Shown: piece after piece, positions 17,681-26,167 of the stretch
Numbering within the stretch: position 1 is the stretch's first letter
Layout: each line of letters begins with the position of its first letter
Translations under genes and position numbers: made by a program
Notes under the pieces: generated by a model
The model's database searches: none
What the model saw: only the letters and a program-made list of their open reading frames with translations
What the model was told of the DNA's origin: nothing
From: Vondammii sp040505895
GTDB lineage: Bacteria > Pseudomonadota > Gammaproteobacteria > Chromatiales > Chromatiaceae
Length of the DNA stretch: 64,000 nt
Direction: 5' to 3'
Assembly: GCA_040505895.1 (NCBI GenBank)
Contig: JBEVXU010000018.1
Location: 186,001 to 250,000 of the forward strand

Positions 17681-19456
17681 TCACACCATCCATGAGTTAT
17701 CAGAATTCACCTTTTTTCCATTGACCTGAAACCATGAGATGGTCTTTTTGAGTTCAGCACCGAGCTGTGCAAGCTCCTGAGCTGCATTCAGCATCGATAT
17801 ACTGGCGCTTTCGGTTTCTCGAATAACTATAGCCATACCGTCCACGTTGCCGGCAACTTCATTAGCGGTGACCGATTGTTGTTCCACAGCAGTAGCGATG
17901 GATGCCGCCATCTGCATGCTATCCTCCGAAGACCGGACGATTTCATCCATGGCTACCAGCGCCTTTTTGGCCTGTTGCACTCCGTTATCAACCTGATCGC
18001 TCACTGAGGTCATACTCTCCACAGATTTTCTGGTATCGACCTGGATCATCTCAACCATCTGGGAAATCTCACGTGTCGCCTCACTAGTACGGCCGGCAAG
18101 AGTCCGAACCTCGTCAGCAACCACAGCAAATCCACGGCCCTGTTCACCAGCACGCGCCGCCTCGATGGCGGCATTAAGTGCCAACAGATTAGTCTGCTCG
18201 GCAATTCCATTGATCACATTAACAACTTTTCCAATCTCATCACTACGGCTGTTCAGTTTGCTTATCAGTGCAGAAGAATCAGACACTGTTGTTGCTATGG
18301 CATTCATACCACTCGCTGTTTCCGAGACGATAGCATAGCCGGATTGGGCCTGTTCAGTAGCTGATTCGGCAGAATCAGAAGCTCCACTACTACTGCGCGC
18401 CACATCATTGAAAGATGCTGATAATTCAGTGATGGCAGACGCGGCCTGCGTCGCCTGGACAGCCTGATCTCGCGCCCCCTGTACCACTCCGTTGGCATCG
18501 CGGTTCAGACTGGCGGAGTGATTGGTCAGTGTTCTCACCGAGCCGTCAATCTCGGCAGAGATGCGTCGCAGATTATTTACCATTGTGTTCATTGCGCCGG
18601 CCATCTCGCCCAGTTCATTATTACTCTGATAATCAAAGTCGTGGGCCAGGTCACCATCAGCAACATTCAGCAGATGCCGCTTAGTCCTTTCCAGTGGTAC
18701 GATCACCATTCTGTACATCACCAGTAGGGTAATCCCCACCAACAGTGCTGTGCCCACCGCAGACAACAGCCAAGCACGCTCACGCATCTCAGCCACCGTG
18801 TTGGCTTGCATGGCTTGCGCATCTTCCTGGATACGTTCCTCCAGTACCTGATTCTCATCCTTCATATGTTGTTCAATCTTGGCAAATGAACTTTTTTCCT
18901 CCTCTTCCGCCTGCATCAACTGAACAGGGGTTACCAGTAGATTGATTTCTACGTCGGCAAAACTACTCTTCTCTATCGTCCTGAATGAGAGCAGCCCTCC
19001 AGATGAGGTATCACCAATCGTATCGAGCTTATCATCAGCTTGCAGGCGATAACGAATACCCGCAATAGTGCTGTCTGAATCGACAGCATCTAGCAATACC
19101 TGTTTGGCAGTATCAAAGTCGTAGTTTTCAACCAGTGGCATGAGTGTTTTGATCAGAGTTTTACCCTTGGACTCGTTCTGCACTGCAAAAGACTTTTTAA
19201 CTCGAGCGAGAGTGGCTTCCCGTTTTGCGTCGATTTCCACTTTGATGGCACTGTTGGAAAGTTCAACGGCAGCACGAACATCCGGTAACAAGCGGTTATT
19301 TATCTCATTTTCCAGGGAGGAGCTGACTTGAGCCGGCAGGATAAAACCGAAAGCGACAAAACATGCACCTACCAGCAGAAAAACCATTATGCCAAAGATC
19401 AACAATAGGCCACTCATGCCGCTTTTTTTGGTAACCGAAAAGAGTTGTAACACCAT
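17681..19456 (-). CDS. Methyl-accepting chemotaxis protein
   Basis: 591 residues. TM1 about 15-38, a periplasmic sensor of about 190 residues with no recognised fold, TM2 about 230-250, HAMP (MVIVPLERTKRHLLNVADGDL), then a coiled-coil cytoplasmic rod with the highly conserved hairpin tip (GIAEQTNLLALNAAIEAARAGEQGRGFAVVADEVRTLA). No NWETF-like C-terminal pentapeptide, unlike the receptor in the main che operon. Its divergent neighbour encodes a PhnD-like periplasmic binding protein, a possible ligand-presenting partner. Confidence 0.88.
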   Translation of the reverse strand: MVLQLFSVTKKSGMSGLLLIFGIMVFLLVGACFVAFGFILPAQVSSSLENEINNRLLPDVRAAVELSNSAIKVEIDAKREATLARVKKSFAVQNESKGKTLIKTLMPLVENYDFDTAKQVLLDAVDSDSTIAGIRYRLQADDKLDTIGDTSSGGLLSFRTIEKSSFADVEINLLVTPVQLMQAEEEEKSSFAKIEQHMKDENQVLEERIQEDAQAMQANTVAEMRERAWLLSAVGTALLVGITLLVMYRMVIVPLERTKRHLLNVADGDLAHDFDYQSNNELGEMAGAMNTMVNNLRRISAEIDGSVRTLTNHSASLNRDANGVVQGARDQAVQATQAASAITELSASFNDVARSSSGASDSAESATEQAQSGYAIVSETASGMNAIATTVSDSSALISKLNSRSDEIGKVVNVINGIAEQTNLLALNAAIEAARAGEQGRGFAVVADEVRTLAGRTSEATREISQMVEMIQVDTRKSVESMTSVSDQVDNGVQQAKKALVAMDEIVRSSEDSMQMAASIATAVEQQSVTANEVAGNVDGMAIVIRETESASISMLNAAQELAQLGAELKKTISWFQVNGKKVNSDNSWMV

Positions 19457-19558
19457 GCTCTCCCTGGCTGAAAAATCTCTATCGCTTCATCCTACACCGA
19501 TCCATTTTGGACGGTTTTGACCTGAGGCAGTAAAGACACCTCATCAGCATGTATGTCG

Positions 19559-19671
19559 GCGTTCGGTAACTTAACTTTAGAAATAGCAAGTGAAACTATC
19601 TTTAGCAAAGCCAGGTGGTACACCCGCTAGACGGTGTGACCTAAAGAAAAACATAGTCAGGTCGATAACGC
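19559..19671 (+). ncRNA. Candidate structured leader RNA of the PhnD-like gene
   Basis: A closing pair GCGTT (19559-19563) with AACGC (19667-19671) brackets a strong nested hairpin: AGGT (19613-19616) with ACCT (19639-19642) around ACACC (19620-19624) with GGTGT (19633-19637). Just before it stand AGTGAAACT and the string AGCAAAGCC. GAAA followed by GCAAAGCC recalls the c-di-GMP-I (GEMM) aptamer, but the invariant GACG before CAAAGCC and the AGCCGGG 3' strand are not matched. It ends 86 bases before the GTG of the PhnD-like gene. It may be an unrelated structured leader or chance pairing. Confidence 0.25.
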
Positions 19672-19757
19672 TGTTGTTCATACAGAAGTTTTATGATGTC
19701 CACATGAGGGACTTCAGTATATTTAGATATACCTGAATCCAATAGGAAGAATTAGCC

Positions 19758-20558
19758 GTGAATAGACTCTTTCGCACCATGATGCTTCTAGTGGCTGTAG
19801 CATTCAGCAGCACAACTCTGGCTACTGATACCATTGATCTTTGGTTCGCACCCGCCTGGAAGGCAAAAGCCACCAAGGCTAAGGCTATTACCAATGAGTT
19901 GAGCCACAAATCAGGCCTGAAGATTCGGCCACGTATCGCTAATAGTTACCCTCAGATTCTTGAGACCTTCGCAACCGGAAAGCCGGCCTTGGTCTATGTG
20001 GGTTCTTTCGTGCAGGCGATAATCCATGCCCGCAACCTAGGTGAGGGGATGGTACAGGCCAGAAATGGCAAGGAATTATATTCTGGCGTACTGGTTTATC
20101 CAAAGAGTGAAAATCCCACTGCCATCCTTAACAATAGCCCGACCAAGATCGCCTATGCGGTAGGTGCAAGTTCTGGTGAGTCCAGTGCCAAGGCGGCAAC
20201 AGCGGGTCAAGCCTCCATCCCTACCAAGAATCATGGCGCCACATGTGGTGCAGTAAAGATCGGCAAAGCAAAAGCCGGTGTGGTCAAGAATTGGTGGTGG
20301 GCTAGTAATGGCAAACGTTTCCCTGAACTCGCCATGTATGAAATTCCCGGTGTGTCAGAGATAAAGAACCCCGACTACGTATTGTCTGCCTCAAAGGGTG
20401 TATCGGCAGATGTGAAGTCGAAAATAATGGAAGCCGCCAAGGCCAGCACGGATGTTTTCGGGGCCACCGAGATGGTAGATTTTGATCCGACCACCCTTGA
20501 TTTCAGTTTATCCTTGATGGAGAGAGGCAAGATTGATCCAAAAACTTATCGCTGGTAA
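19758..20558 (+). CDS. PhnD-like periplasmic phosphate/phosphonate-type binding protein
   Basis: 266 residues from a GTG at 19758 with AGGAAG at 19743-19748. N-terminal signal peptide (FRTMMLLVAVAFSSTTLA). The remainder is a type II periplasmic fold of the PhnD/PtxB class: DLWFAPAWKAKATKAKAI, the VYVGSFVQAIIHAR segment, SGVLVYPKSENPT and AMYEIPGVSEIKNPDYVLSASKGV. No ABC transporter genes are next to it. The gene is divergent from a chemoreceptor, so it may serve taxis or sensing rather than uptake. True ligand unknown; PhnD relatives bind phosphonates, phosphite or other anions. Confidence 0.75.
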   Translation: MNRLFRTMMLLVAVAFSSTTLATDTIDLWFAPAWKAKATKAKAITNELSHKSGLKIRPRIANSYPQILETFATGKPALVYVGSFVQAIIHARNLGEGMVQARNGKELYSGVLVYPKSENPTAILNNSPTKIAYAVGASSGESSAKAATAGQASIPTKNHGATCGAVKIGKAKAGVVKNWWWASNGKRFPELAMYEIPGVSEIKNPDYVLSASKGVSADVKSKIMEAAKASTDVFGATEMVDFDPTTLDFSLSLMERGKIDPKTYRW

Positions 20559-20745
20559 CTGGTAGATAAAACTGTTCCGGCCGATTGATGGCCTGAGAAT
20601 CTGCAATAGTGTGGGCTCTCCACCTCAATTCTAAAATCGATGTTCGGATTCCACTGATGTCTGGAGCAAAGCCGGTTATGCTACGGATTGTAGACCAGCC
20701 CCTTCAGCCTCTGCACTCCCCTACGCCCCGTTTATTAAGCCTTGA

Positions 20746-22071
20746 TCAGAAATAACGAAGTTGAATATAGATGCTGCTAATCAGTATCGATAACAACATC
20801 AAGGGAAAAGCTCCCAACATAAATTTGGTGAAGTGAATAGGCTGACCCGAGCGTTCGGCAAAGCCGGCAACGATCAAATTTGCGCTTGCCCCGACCAGGC
20901 TGCCGTTCCCTCCCAGACAAGAGCCGAGGGCAAGTGACCACCACAGCGGCAATAGCTCTCCATTGTTGCCGAAGGTTGTAGCCATACTTTCGATCAATGG
21001 GATCATAGTCGCGACAAATGGAATATTGTCGATGAGTGCGGAGGCAACGGCTGAGACCCATAGTATGGAAATAGCAGTCACACTACGATCACCTCCGGTT
21101 ATCTCCATAATATGATGTGCTATCCGCTCCAGGAGTCCGGTACTCTCCACTCCATAGACCACAATAAAGAGACCGATAAAGAAGAAGAGTGTCGTCCATT
21201 CCACCTCACAAAATGTTTTATGAACTGACACCGACTCTTCGGCTGTTGACCGTTTCAGGTTATGCACTATCAGTAGCAGCGAAGCACCAAACATCGCGAC
21301 AGTGGCCGGCTGTAAGCCTAGATCGTGGCCAAAGACAAAGCCCATCATAACCAGAGTCAAGACCACCAGTGACTGTTTAAGCAACCGTGCGTCAGTAATC
21401 GCATCACGCTCACGATACTCCATCACCTTCTCCTGCAAGGCAGGATCGGTCTCTAAGCTCCGTCCCCAGAAAAGATAGAAAATAAGCAGGGTGACCGCCA
21501 GGATCACCACAACAACAGGAGCAAGGTTAAAGAAGAAATCATTGAATCCAAGACCAACGGCAGAACCGATCATGATATTGGGCGGATCACCAATCAGTGT
21601 GGCGGTACCACCGATATTGGAGGCAAATATCTCAGCAAAAAGATAGGGATATGCGTTGATCTTCAGTGTATCTGTGATCAACAGTGTAACCGGTGCGATC
21701 AGCAGTACGGTGGTGACATTGTCCAGCAGTGCAGAGAGCACTGCCGTCACAACAACCAGCATCACCAGGATTCCCCAGGGATCCGCCTTGACCCGCTTCA
21801 CTGACCAGATGGCAAGAAACTGGAAGATGCCGGAGTTTTTGGCCAGGCCGACAATCATCATCATGCCGGTTAGCAGCCCCAGAGTATTGAAATCCACCCC
21901 CTCGAATGCCGCCTGCTGGGTCAGCACACCGCCGATAATCATCAGACAGGCAGCAGTAATGGAGATAACCGCCCGATTAAGCCGTTCTGTCATCACCAGA
22001 ATATAGGTCGCCACAAACAACAACCCGGCATACCAGACCGGATCAAAACCAAAAAGCATACCTTCGTGCAT
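20746..22071 (-). CDS. ArsB/NhaD-type (ion transporter superfamily) permease
   Basis: 441 residues, about eleven membrane segments. Two inverted halves show the superfamily signatures: SALLDNVTTVLLIAPVTLLI with ASNIGGTATLIGDPPNIMIG in the first, SALIDNIPFVATMIPLIESM with LGGNGSLVGASANLIVAG in the second. This is COG1055 (arsenite/Na+ antiporter-like, P-protein). Substrate may be arsenite, Na+ or an organic anion; no ars genes are near. A CBS-domain gene precedes it by 12 bases, hinting that adenine nucleotides or ionic strength gate the transporter. Confidence 0.82.
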   Translation of the reverse strand: MHEGMLFGFDPVWYAGLLFVATYILVMTERLNRAVISITAACLMIIGGVLTQQAAFEGVDFNTLGLLTGMMMIVGLAKNSGIFQFLAIWSVKRVKADPWGILVMLVVVTAVLSALLDNVTTVLLIAPVTLLITDTLKINAYPYLFAEIFASNIGGTATLIGDPPNIMIGSAVGLGFNDFFFNLAPVVVVILAVTLLIFYLFWGRSLETDPALQEKVMEYRERDAITDARLLKQSLVVLTLVMMGFVFGHDLGLQPATVAMFGASLLLIVHNLKRSTAEESVSVHKTFCEVEWTTLFFFIGLFIVVYGVESTGLLERIAHHIMEITGGDRSVTAISILWVSAVASALIDNIPFVATMIPLIESMATTFGNNGELLPLWWSLALGSCLGGNGSLVGASANLIVAGFAERSGQPIHFTKFMLGAFPLMLLSILISSIYIQLRYF

Positions 22072-22083
22072 CGTTATTCTGTC

Positions 22084-22536
22084 CTAGGAGGCGAGTATTC
22101 TCTTACCCACATCCCAGTAGGAGATCATACCGAGCAGTTTGCAACTTCCCGGCTCAACAACCGGGATACTGGCTCGTTGGGTATAGAGAAGCATCAGCGT
22201 CTCGATCAGCGGCGTATCCGGTGCTATGGTTTCGACCTCTTTATTGGTACACATGGATACCGGCTTATCTTCCAGTTCATTGAACCTTTCATGGAGATCG
22301 GCAAGGGAGTCATGAATAAATGAGAGATTAGTCAACCCCTTCTCCATCAATGCCGCTTTCGGTAACACCTGCTTAAGCAGGCAGTTGACACCGAACATCC
22401 CCAGATAACACCCATGCTCATCCACTACAGGCAGACTGCGATAGCGTTTCTCCATAATAAAGCGTGCAGCCGTACTGATCATATCCGTCGGCCTGAGGAT
22501 TGTCGGATGGGGGTCCATAATTGCTGCTGCATTCAT
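22084..22536 (-). CDS. Stand-alone CBS-domain pair protein
   Basis: 150 residues comprising two CBS motifs: residues about 5-60 (ILRPTDMISTAARFIMEKRYRSLPVVDEHGCYLG) and about 95-148 (IAPDTPLIETLMLLYTQRASIPVVEPGSCKLLGMISYWD). CBS pairs bind AMP, ATP or SAM and regulate attached transporters or enzymes. Located 12 bases before the ArsB/NhaD-type permease, so it is likely its regulatory subunit, a role usually fused to channels. Confidence 0.82.
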   Translation of the reverse strand: MNAAAIMDPHPTILRPTDMISTAARFIMEKRYRSLPVVDEHGCYLGMFGVNCLLKQVLPKAALMEKGLTNLSFIHDSLADLHERFNELEDKPVSMCTNKEVETIAPDTPLIETLMLLYTQRASIPVVEPGSCKLLGMISYWDVGKRILAS

Positions 22537-22590
22537 AACACTCTACCCGCGTTGATCTCGATGGTAGCTGTAAAAATACTCGCAAACTGA

Positions 22591-23514
22591 CTATTTGTGA
22601 ACAATCGGAATACGGAAATCGACACAGAAGTGCCCTGTCGCATTGATAAAGTGATTGTCTAGATGGTTGGCATGAGGCGGTATGCTACGAGCCTGATAAC
22701 CACTCTCAGGCAGCCACTCCCGATAGAGTGCCCGCATTACATAGAGCAGATCACCAAATCCCCCTTCCACCCGACAACTTGCATATAGGCCGCCGGGAAT
22801 ATCCATCATTCCCACTCCACGGTGACTAAACACCGCTTGTGGGAGGGTCAGGCAAGCGACATAACGACAGTGATCGTAGGGAATAAGATCCGGATTACTG
22901 TGGAGCAGACCGAACATCTGTTGTGAAAGCGGATCCACCCCCTGTTCCGAAGCCCAGGCCGTCAGCCTCTGCCATACCGGAGCAATACTCAGGTCATATC
23001 CCACATGCCTTATGTAAGCCACGTGCTGCTCAGGCAGTTGCAGGATATGCACTTTCGGTAGGGATATTTTTGTTTCCCTCTCCAGGGTCTTACGGTGATA
23101 GGTGTGGTGCGGATTATCCGTTGCCTGTGACCAGCCGCGCTTCAGGTCATCCGTCAGTGAATCATATCCACCACGTCGCCAGTTCATCGGTGAAGAGCCA
23201 AAACGCTCCTTGAAGGCATGACTGAAAGAGGCATTGGAGGCAAAACCACACTCCAGCGCCACCTCCATAACCGAGGCTTCAGGATTGAAAATCAACAAAT
23301 TGGCGGCCCACTCCAAGCGGGAACGCCGAATATAGTCATTAACACTCTCACCGGTCACCTGTCGAAAGATGCGCTGAAAATGGAAAGGTGAATAACAGGC
23401 TATGTCAGCCAACCCCCTGACCGAATGGGTAGCTGAGAGATCGGCATGAATGTGGAAGAGCACCTCATTGATGCGGACCTGATGCTCATCTCTTGTCTGC
23501 TTGCGTAGGGGCAT
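22591..23514 (-). CDS. AraC-family regulator with GyrI-like effector domain
   Basis: 307 residues from the ATG at 23514. A longer frame begins at 23580, but the tandem operator at 23535-23569 would then lie within the coding region, so 23514 is preferred. N-terminal double helix-turn-helix of the AraC type (HADLSATHSVRGLADIACYSPFHFQRIF, VMEVALECGFASNASFSHAFKERFG), then a C-terminal GyrI/SOUL-like small-molecule domain (VAYIRHVGYDLSIAPVWQRL, GLYASCRVEGGFGDLLYVMRAL). This order matches the Rob/YdeE-like group that binds hydrophobic compounds. Divergent from the aminotransferase, the likely target. Confidence 0.82.
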   Translation of the reverse strand: MPLRKQTRDEHQVRINEVLFHIHADLSATHSVRGLADIACYSPFHFQRIFRQVTGESVNDYIRRSRLEWAANLLIFNPEASVMEVALECGFASNASFSHAFKERFGSSPMNWRRGGYDSLTDDLKRGWSQATDNPHHTYHRKTLERETKISLPKVHILQLPEQHVAYIRHVGYDLSIAPVWQRLTAWASEQGVDPLSQQMFGLLHSNPDLIPYDHCRYVACLTLPQAVFSHRGVGMMDIPGGLYASCRVEGGFGDLLYVMRALYREWLPESGYQARSIPPHANHLDNHFINATGHFCVDFRIPIVHK

Positions 23515-23534
23515 GGTTTGGCCTGAAAAATTCG

Positions 23535-23569
23535 CACATTTCGACAACCAGATTGCCACATTTGGACAA
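23535..23569. promoter_or_regulatory. Tandem operator CACATTT[C/G]GACAA between regulator and aminotransferase
   Basis: Two direct 13-base repeats, CACATTTCGACAA (23535-23547) and CACATTTGGACAA (23557-23569), differ at one base and are 22 bases apart start to start, two helical turns. Direct repeats at this spacing are the classic target of AraC-type regulators. They lie 20 bases outside the regulator start and about 70 bases before the aminotransferase start. Confidence 0.7.
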
Positions 23570-23636
23570 ATCACGCACATCCCTATCGGGTAGGCTCACT
23601 AAACACCACTAACTTCAACCAAAGAGAGATGTTGCT

Positions 23637-24788
23637 ATGTTGGCCAAGCGCACCGAAAACCTGAACAGCTCATTTATCCGCGACATCCTGGCTCTGACTC
23701 AACAGCCCGGTATCATCTCTTTTGCCGGAGGACTGCCGGATCCCGCACTCTTTCCAACGGAAGCACTGCAAGCCGCCGCCATGGCAATTCATCGCAACAA
23801 GAGGTCAGTACTCTACCAGTATGGAGAGACTGCAGGTGACCTGTATTTGCGCAGATGGATTTCGGCCAATTTAACCGATTCAGAGTTCTCAGCATCCGAG
23901 ATAATTATCACCACAGGATCACAGCAGGCGCTTGATCTCACCGCCCGATGCCTGCTCAATCCGGGTGATAAAGTGGCGATAGAAGCACCATCCTACCTCG
24001 GTGCAATCCAGATTTTCACTGCTAATCAGGCAACACTTCAACCGGTGCCAACAGACGATGAGGGGCCCGATATGGAAGCGCTGGAGATGCTGTTCAAACA
24101 GAAGGAGACGCGCTACTTTTATGCTATCCCAGAATTTCAGAATCCCAAGGGCATCAGTTACTCACTGGAACGACGCTATGCACTGGTCGCATTGGCCAAG
24201 AAATACGATATCTGGATACTCGAAGATGCACCCTACACAGCTCTGCGCTATAGAGGAGAACCTTTACCCAGCCTGCAGTCACTCTTGCCCAAACAGGTAA
24301 TCCACTTCGGTTCCTTCTCAAAGATAATTGCTCCGGGTTTGCGTCTCGGCTGGGTCACTGCACCAGACCACATCATCGAAACCATCATCAAGATGAAGCA
24401 AGTGGCTGATCTCCACTCCAGTTGCTATGACCAGCAACTGATTCTGGAGTTTCTCCGCAATGGAGCACTGACCAGCCACCTGGAACGCTTAAAACTGAGC
24501 TACCGCAGGCGCCTTGACATGATGACCAGCAGCTTAGACCAGCATCTGGGAGATGGCATCAGACGTTCCGATCCTGATGGCGGTATGTTTGTGTGGATAG
24601 AGATGCCAAGGGAGGTAGCTGCGATGTCCCTGTTGAAAGAAGCAATTGGAAGAGGTGTGGCATTTGTGCCCGGTAAGGCGTTCTATACAGATGGCGGTGG
24701 AGACAACTGTATGCGGCTCAATTTCACCAACAGTGAACCCGAGCAAATTGCAGAAGGGGTTCGTCGGCTGGCAGATCTGATAACTTGA
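23637..24788 (+). CDS. PLP-dependent aminotransferase (2-aminoadipate transaminase-like, class I/II)
   Basis: 383 residues, fold type I. PLP-binding lysine K229 in FGSFSKIIAPGLRLGW; ITTGSQQALDL is the phosphate-binding loop; EDAPYTALRYRGE carries the aspartate that pairs with the pyridine nitrogen; YAIPEFQNPKG replaces the canonical Y.P.FQNPTG. The N-terminus ISFAGGLPDPALFP is typical of the LysN/kynurenine aminotransferase II subgroup. The amino donor is unknown. Controlled very probably by the divergent AraC-family regulator through the tandem operator upstream. Confidence 0.85.
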   Translation: MLAKRTENLNSSFIRDILALTQQPGIISFAGGLPDPALFPTEALQAAAMAIHRNKRSVLYQYGETAGDLYLRRWISANLTDSEFSASEIIITTGSQQALDLTARCLLNPGDKVAIEAPSYLGAIQIFTANQATLQPVPTDDEGPDMEALEMLFKQKETRYFYAIPEFQNPKGISYSLERRYALVALAKKYDIWILEDAPYTALRYRGEPLPSLQSLLPKQVIHFGSFSKIIAPGLRLGWVTAPDHIIETIIKMKQVADLHSSCYDQQLILEFLRNGALTSHLERLKLSYRRRLDMMTSSLDQHLGDGIRRSDPDGGMFVWIEMPREVAAMSLLKEAIGRGVAFVPGKAFYTDGGGDNCMRLNFTNSEPEQIAEGVRRLADLIT

Positions 24789-25371
24789 GATAAGGCTTCT
24801 AAAATGGGAATAAATTGATTGTTATGTTAAAACTCCCTGACGACCCTCAGCTTCATGCCATAAAGTCATGAATGTATCAATCATGACGCCCCTCTCTGGA
24901 CTACTAAACTTTTCATACTTGACCCTGCTCAATAATGTGGCAATTTTATTAGAAATTGCTCATATAGCTGATGTGTCAAAATGCATGTAAGAGTAACATC
25001 TGTAGGATGTAGAATTTAATTAAATGGTTACAAGACAAAGGTTTAGTGTAACGAAAAGAGAGTCTCCACTGCATATAAGCTGGAACAGATGGGAGTAGAG
25101 CGACTAAGAAAAGGTGGATTCTAAGTGATTGTTGAGCTTACGCTATTTGGGTATTGTGAGAGTAACGTCCCAGAAACACGCAAGGGGGAGCTATTCGAAA
25201 GGCGAGCTTTTCTTTCTCAGTTAACAAACTAAATTTAGTCTTTTTTTACGAGACACTCTGCTTACAGTTAGAGAGTAATGGTGAGATGTTGTCCTTGTAA
25301 CAACTATTCCCTCTCCCTGTGAGTTGAGGGTTTTGTGCACAAAAATTATTAACATTTTTATGGAGACGTCC
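24789..25371. other. Long AT-rich spacer before the phosphate cluster
   Basis: 583 bases without a credible gene. It contains an inverted repeat GTCATGA-N9-TCATGAC (24865-24887), perhaps the 3' end structure of the aminotransferase transcript though without a T run, and a perfect palindrome TTTTGTGCACAAAA (25331-25344) 28 bases before the DUF47 start. No clear Pho box was recognised. Two 113-115 codon minus-strand frames cross its end and are judged shadows of the DUF47 gene. Confidence 0.5.
25331..25344. promoter_or_regulatory. Perfect palindrome in the DUF47-PiT leader
   Basis: TTTTGTGCACAAAA reads the same on both strands and lies just upstream of the ribosome site of the DUF47 gene. It is a plausible repressor operator; the protein is unknown. 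Confidence 0.35.
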
Positions 25372-26052
25372 ATGCGGACAACCAATCCAATCGCATCTCT
25401 GCTCGGAAGCAGCCCGTTCAAGCCACTGAAGGCACATATGCGCGTAGTCAATGAGTGTGTTAAGGAAGTACCGGCCCTGTTCGACGCATTGATTGCGGGC
25501 GATGCCAATGCACTCAAAGAACACAAAGATATAATTTTTGCCAAGGAGTATGAGGCGGACGACATCAAGCATGAGATTAAGGCCCACCTGCCGAAGAGCC
25601 TGTTTATGCCGGTTGATCGACGCGACCTACTTGATCTGCTTGAAGTTCAGGACAGCATCGCCAATACCGCCCAGGATATCGCAGGACTGATGATAACGCG
25701 GGATATGTCAGTACCTGATGGTATGGCGGAACCACTTGCCGCCTTTGTGCAACGTTGCGTAGAGACCTGCAACGCTGCTGCAATTATCATTCAGGAGCTG
25801 GATGAGTTGATTGAGTCCGGCTTCCGTGGTCGTGAGGCCTCCAAGGTGAGTGAGATGGTCGGAAAACTAAATAAGATTGAAGATGAGACAGATGAGATGG
25901 GCATTGCACTCACTCGCAGCCTCTTTGCGATGGAGGATGACCTCAAACCAGTTTCAGTCATGTTCTGGTACCAGCTATTGCAGTGGATTGGCGGTTTGGC
26001 GGATAACGCTGAGAAAGTAGGCAACCGTATGAGCCTCTTGATCGCAAGATAA
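25372..26052 (+). CDS. DUF47/PhoU-like phosphate transport regulator (TIGR00153 family)
   Basis: 226 residues from the ATG at 25372, chosen because GGAG at 25362-25365 gives the right spacing. All-alpha protein of the PhoU-related DUF47 family: PFKPLKAHMRVVNECVKEVPALFDALIAGD, then EADDIKHEIKAHLPKSLFMPVDRRDLLDLLEVQDSIAN, and IEDETDEMGIALTRSLF. Members are almost always encoded before a PiT phosphate transporter, as here, and are thought to modulate it. Cytoplasmic. Confidence 0.9.
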   Translation: MRTTNPIASLLGSSPFKPLKAHMRVVNECVKEVPALFDALIAGDANALKEHKDIIFAKEYEADDIKHEIKAHLPKSLFMPVDRRDLLDLLEVQDSIANTAQDIAGLMITRDMSVPDGMAEPLAAFVQRCVETCNAAAIIIQELDELIESGFRGREASKVSEMVGKLNKIEDETDEMGIALTRSLFAMEDDLKPVSVMFWYQLLQWIGGLADNAEKVGNRMSLLIAR

Positions 26053-26167
26053 CAAAATAGTGCCTTCTGCATAAAGCAGGAAAACTTCCTCATATTTGTA
26101 TATATTACACGCTTGGTGTGCGGGGGTTTTTACGCCTCGAACATCCAGTCAATTAAGGAGTCCAGCG

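Noticed and set aside
19559..19671. Firm call of a c-di-GMP-I riboswitch
   Set aside because: GACG before CAAAGCC and the AGCCGGG strand are missing; kept only as a low-confidence structured RNA.
24865..24887. GTCATGA inverted repeat as terminator of the aminotransferase gene
   Set aside because: No T run follows on either strand and it lies 77 bases beyond the stop; mentioned only in the spacer entry.
25221..25587. Two overlapping minus-strand frames of 113 and 115 codons
   Set aside because: Both overlap the well supported DUF47 gene antisense and have no domain.
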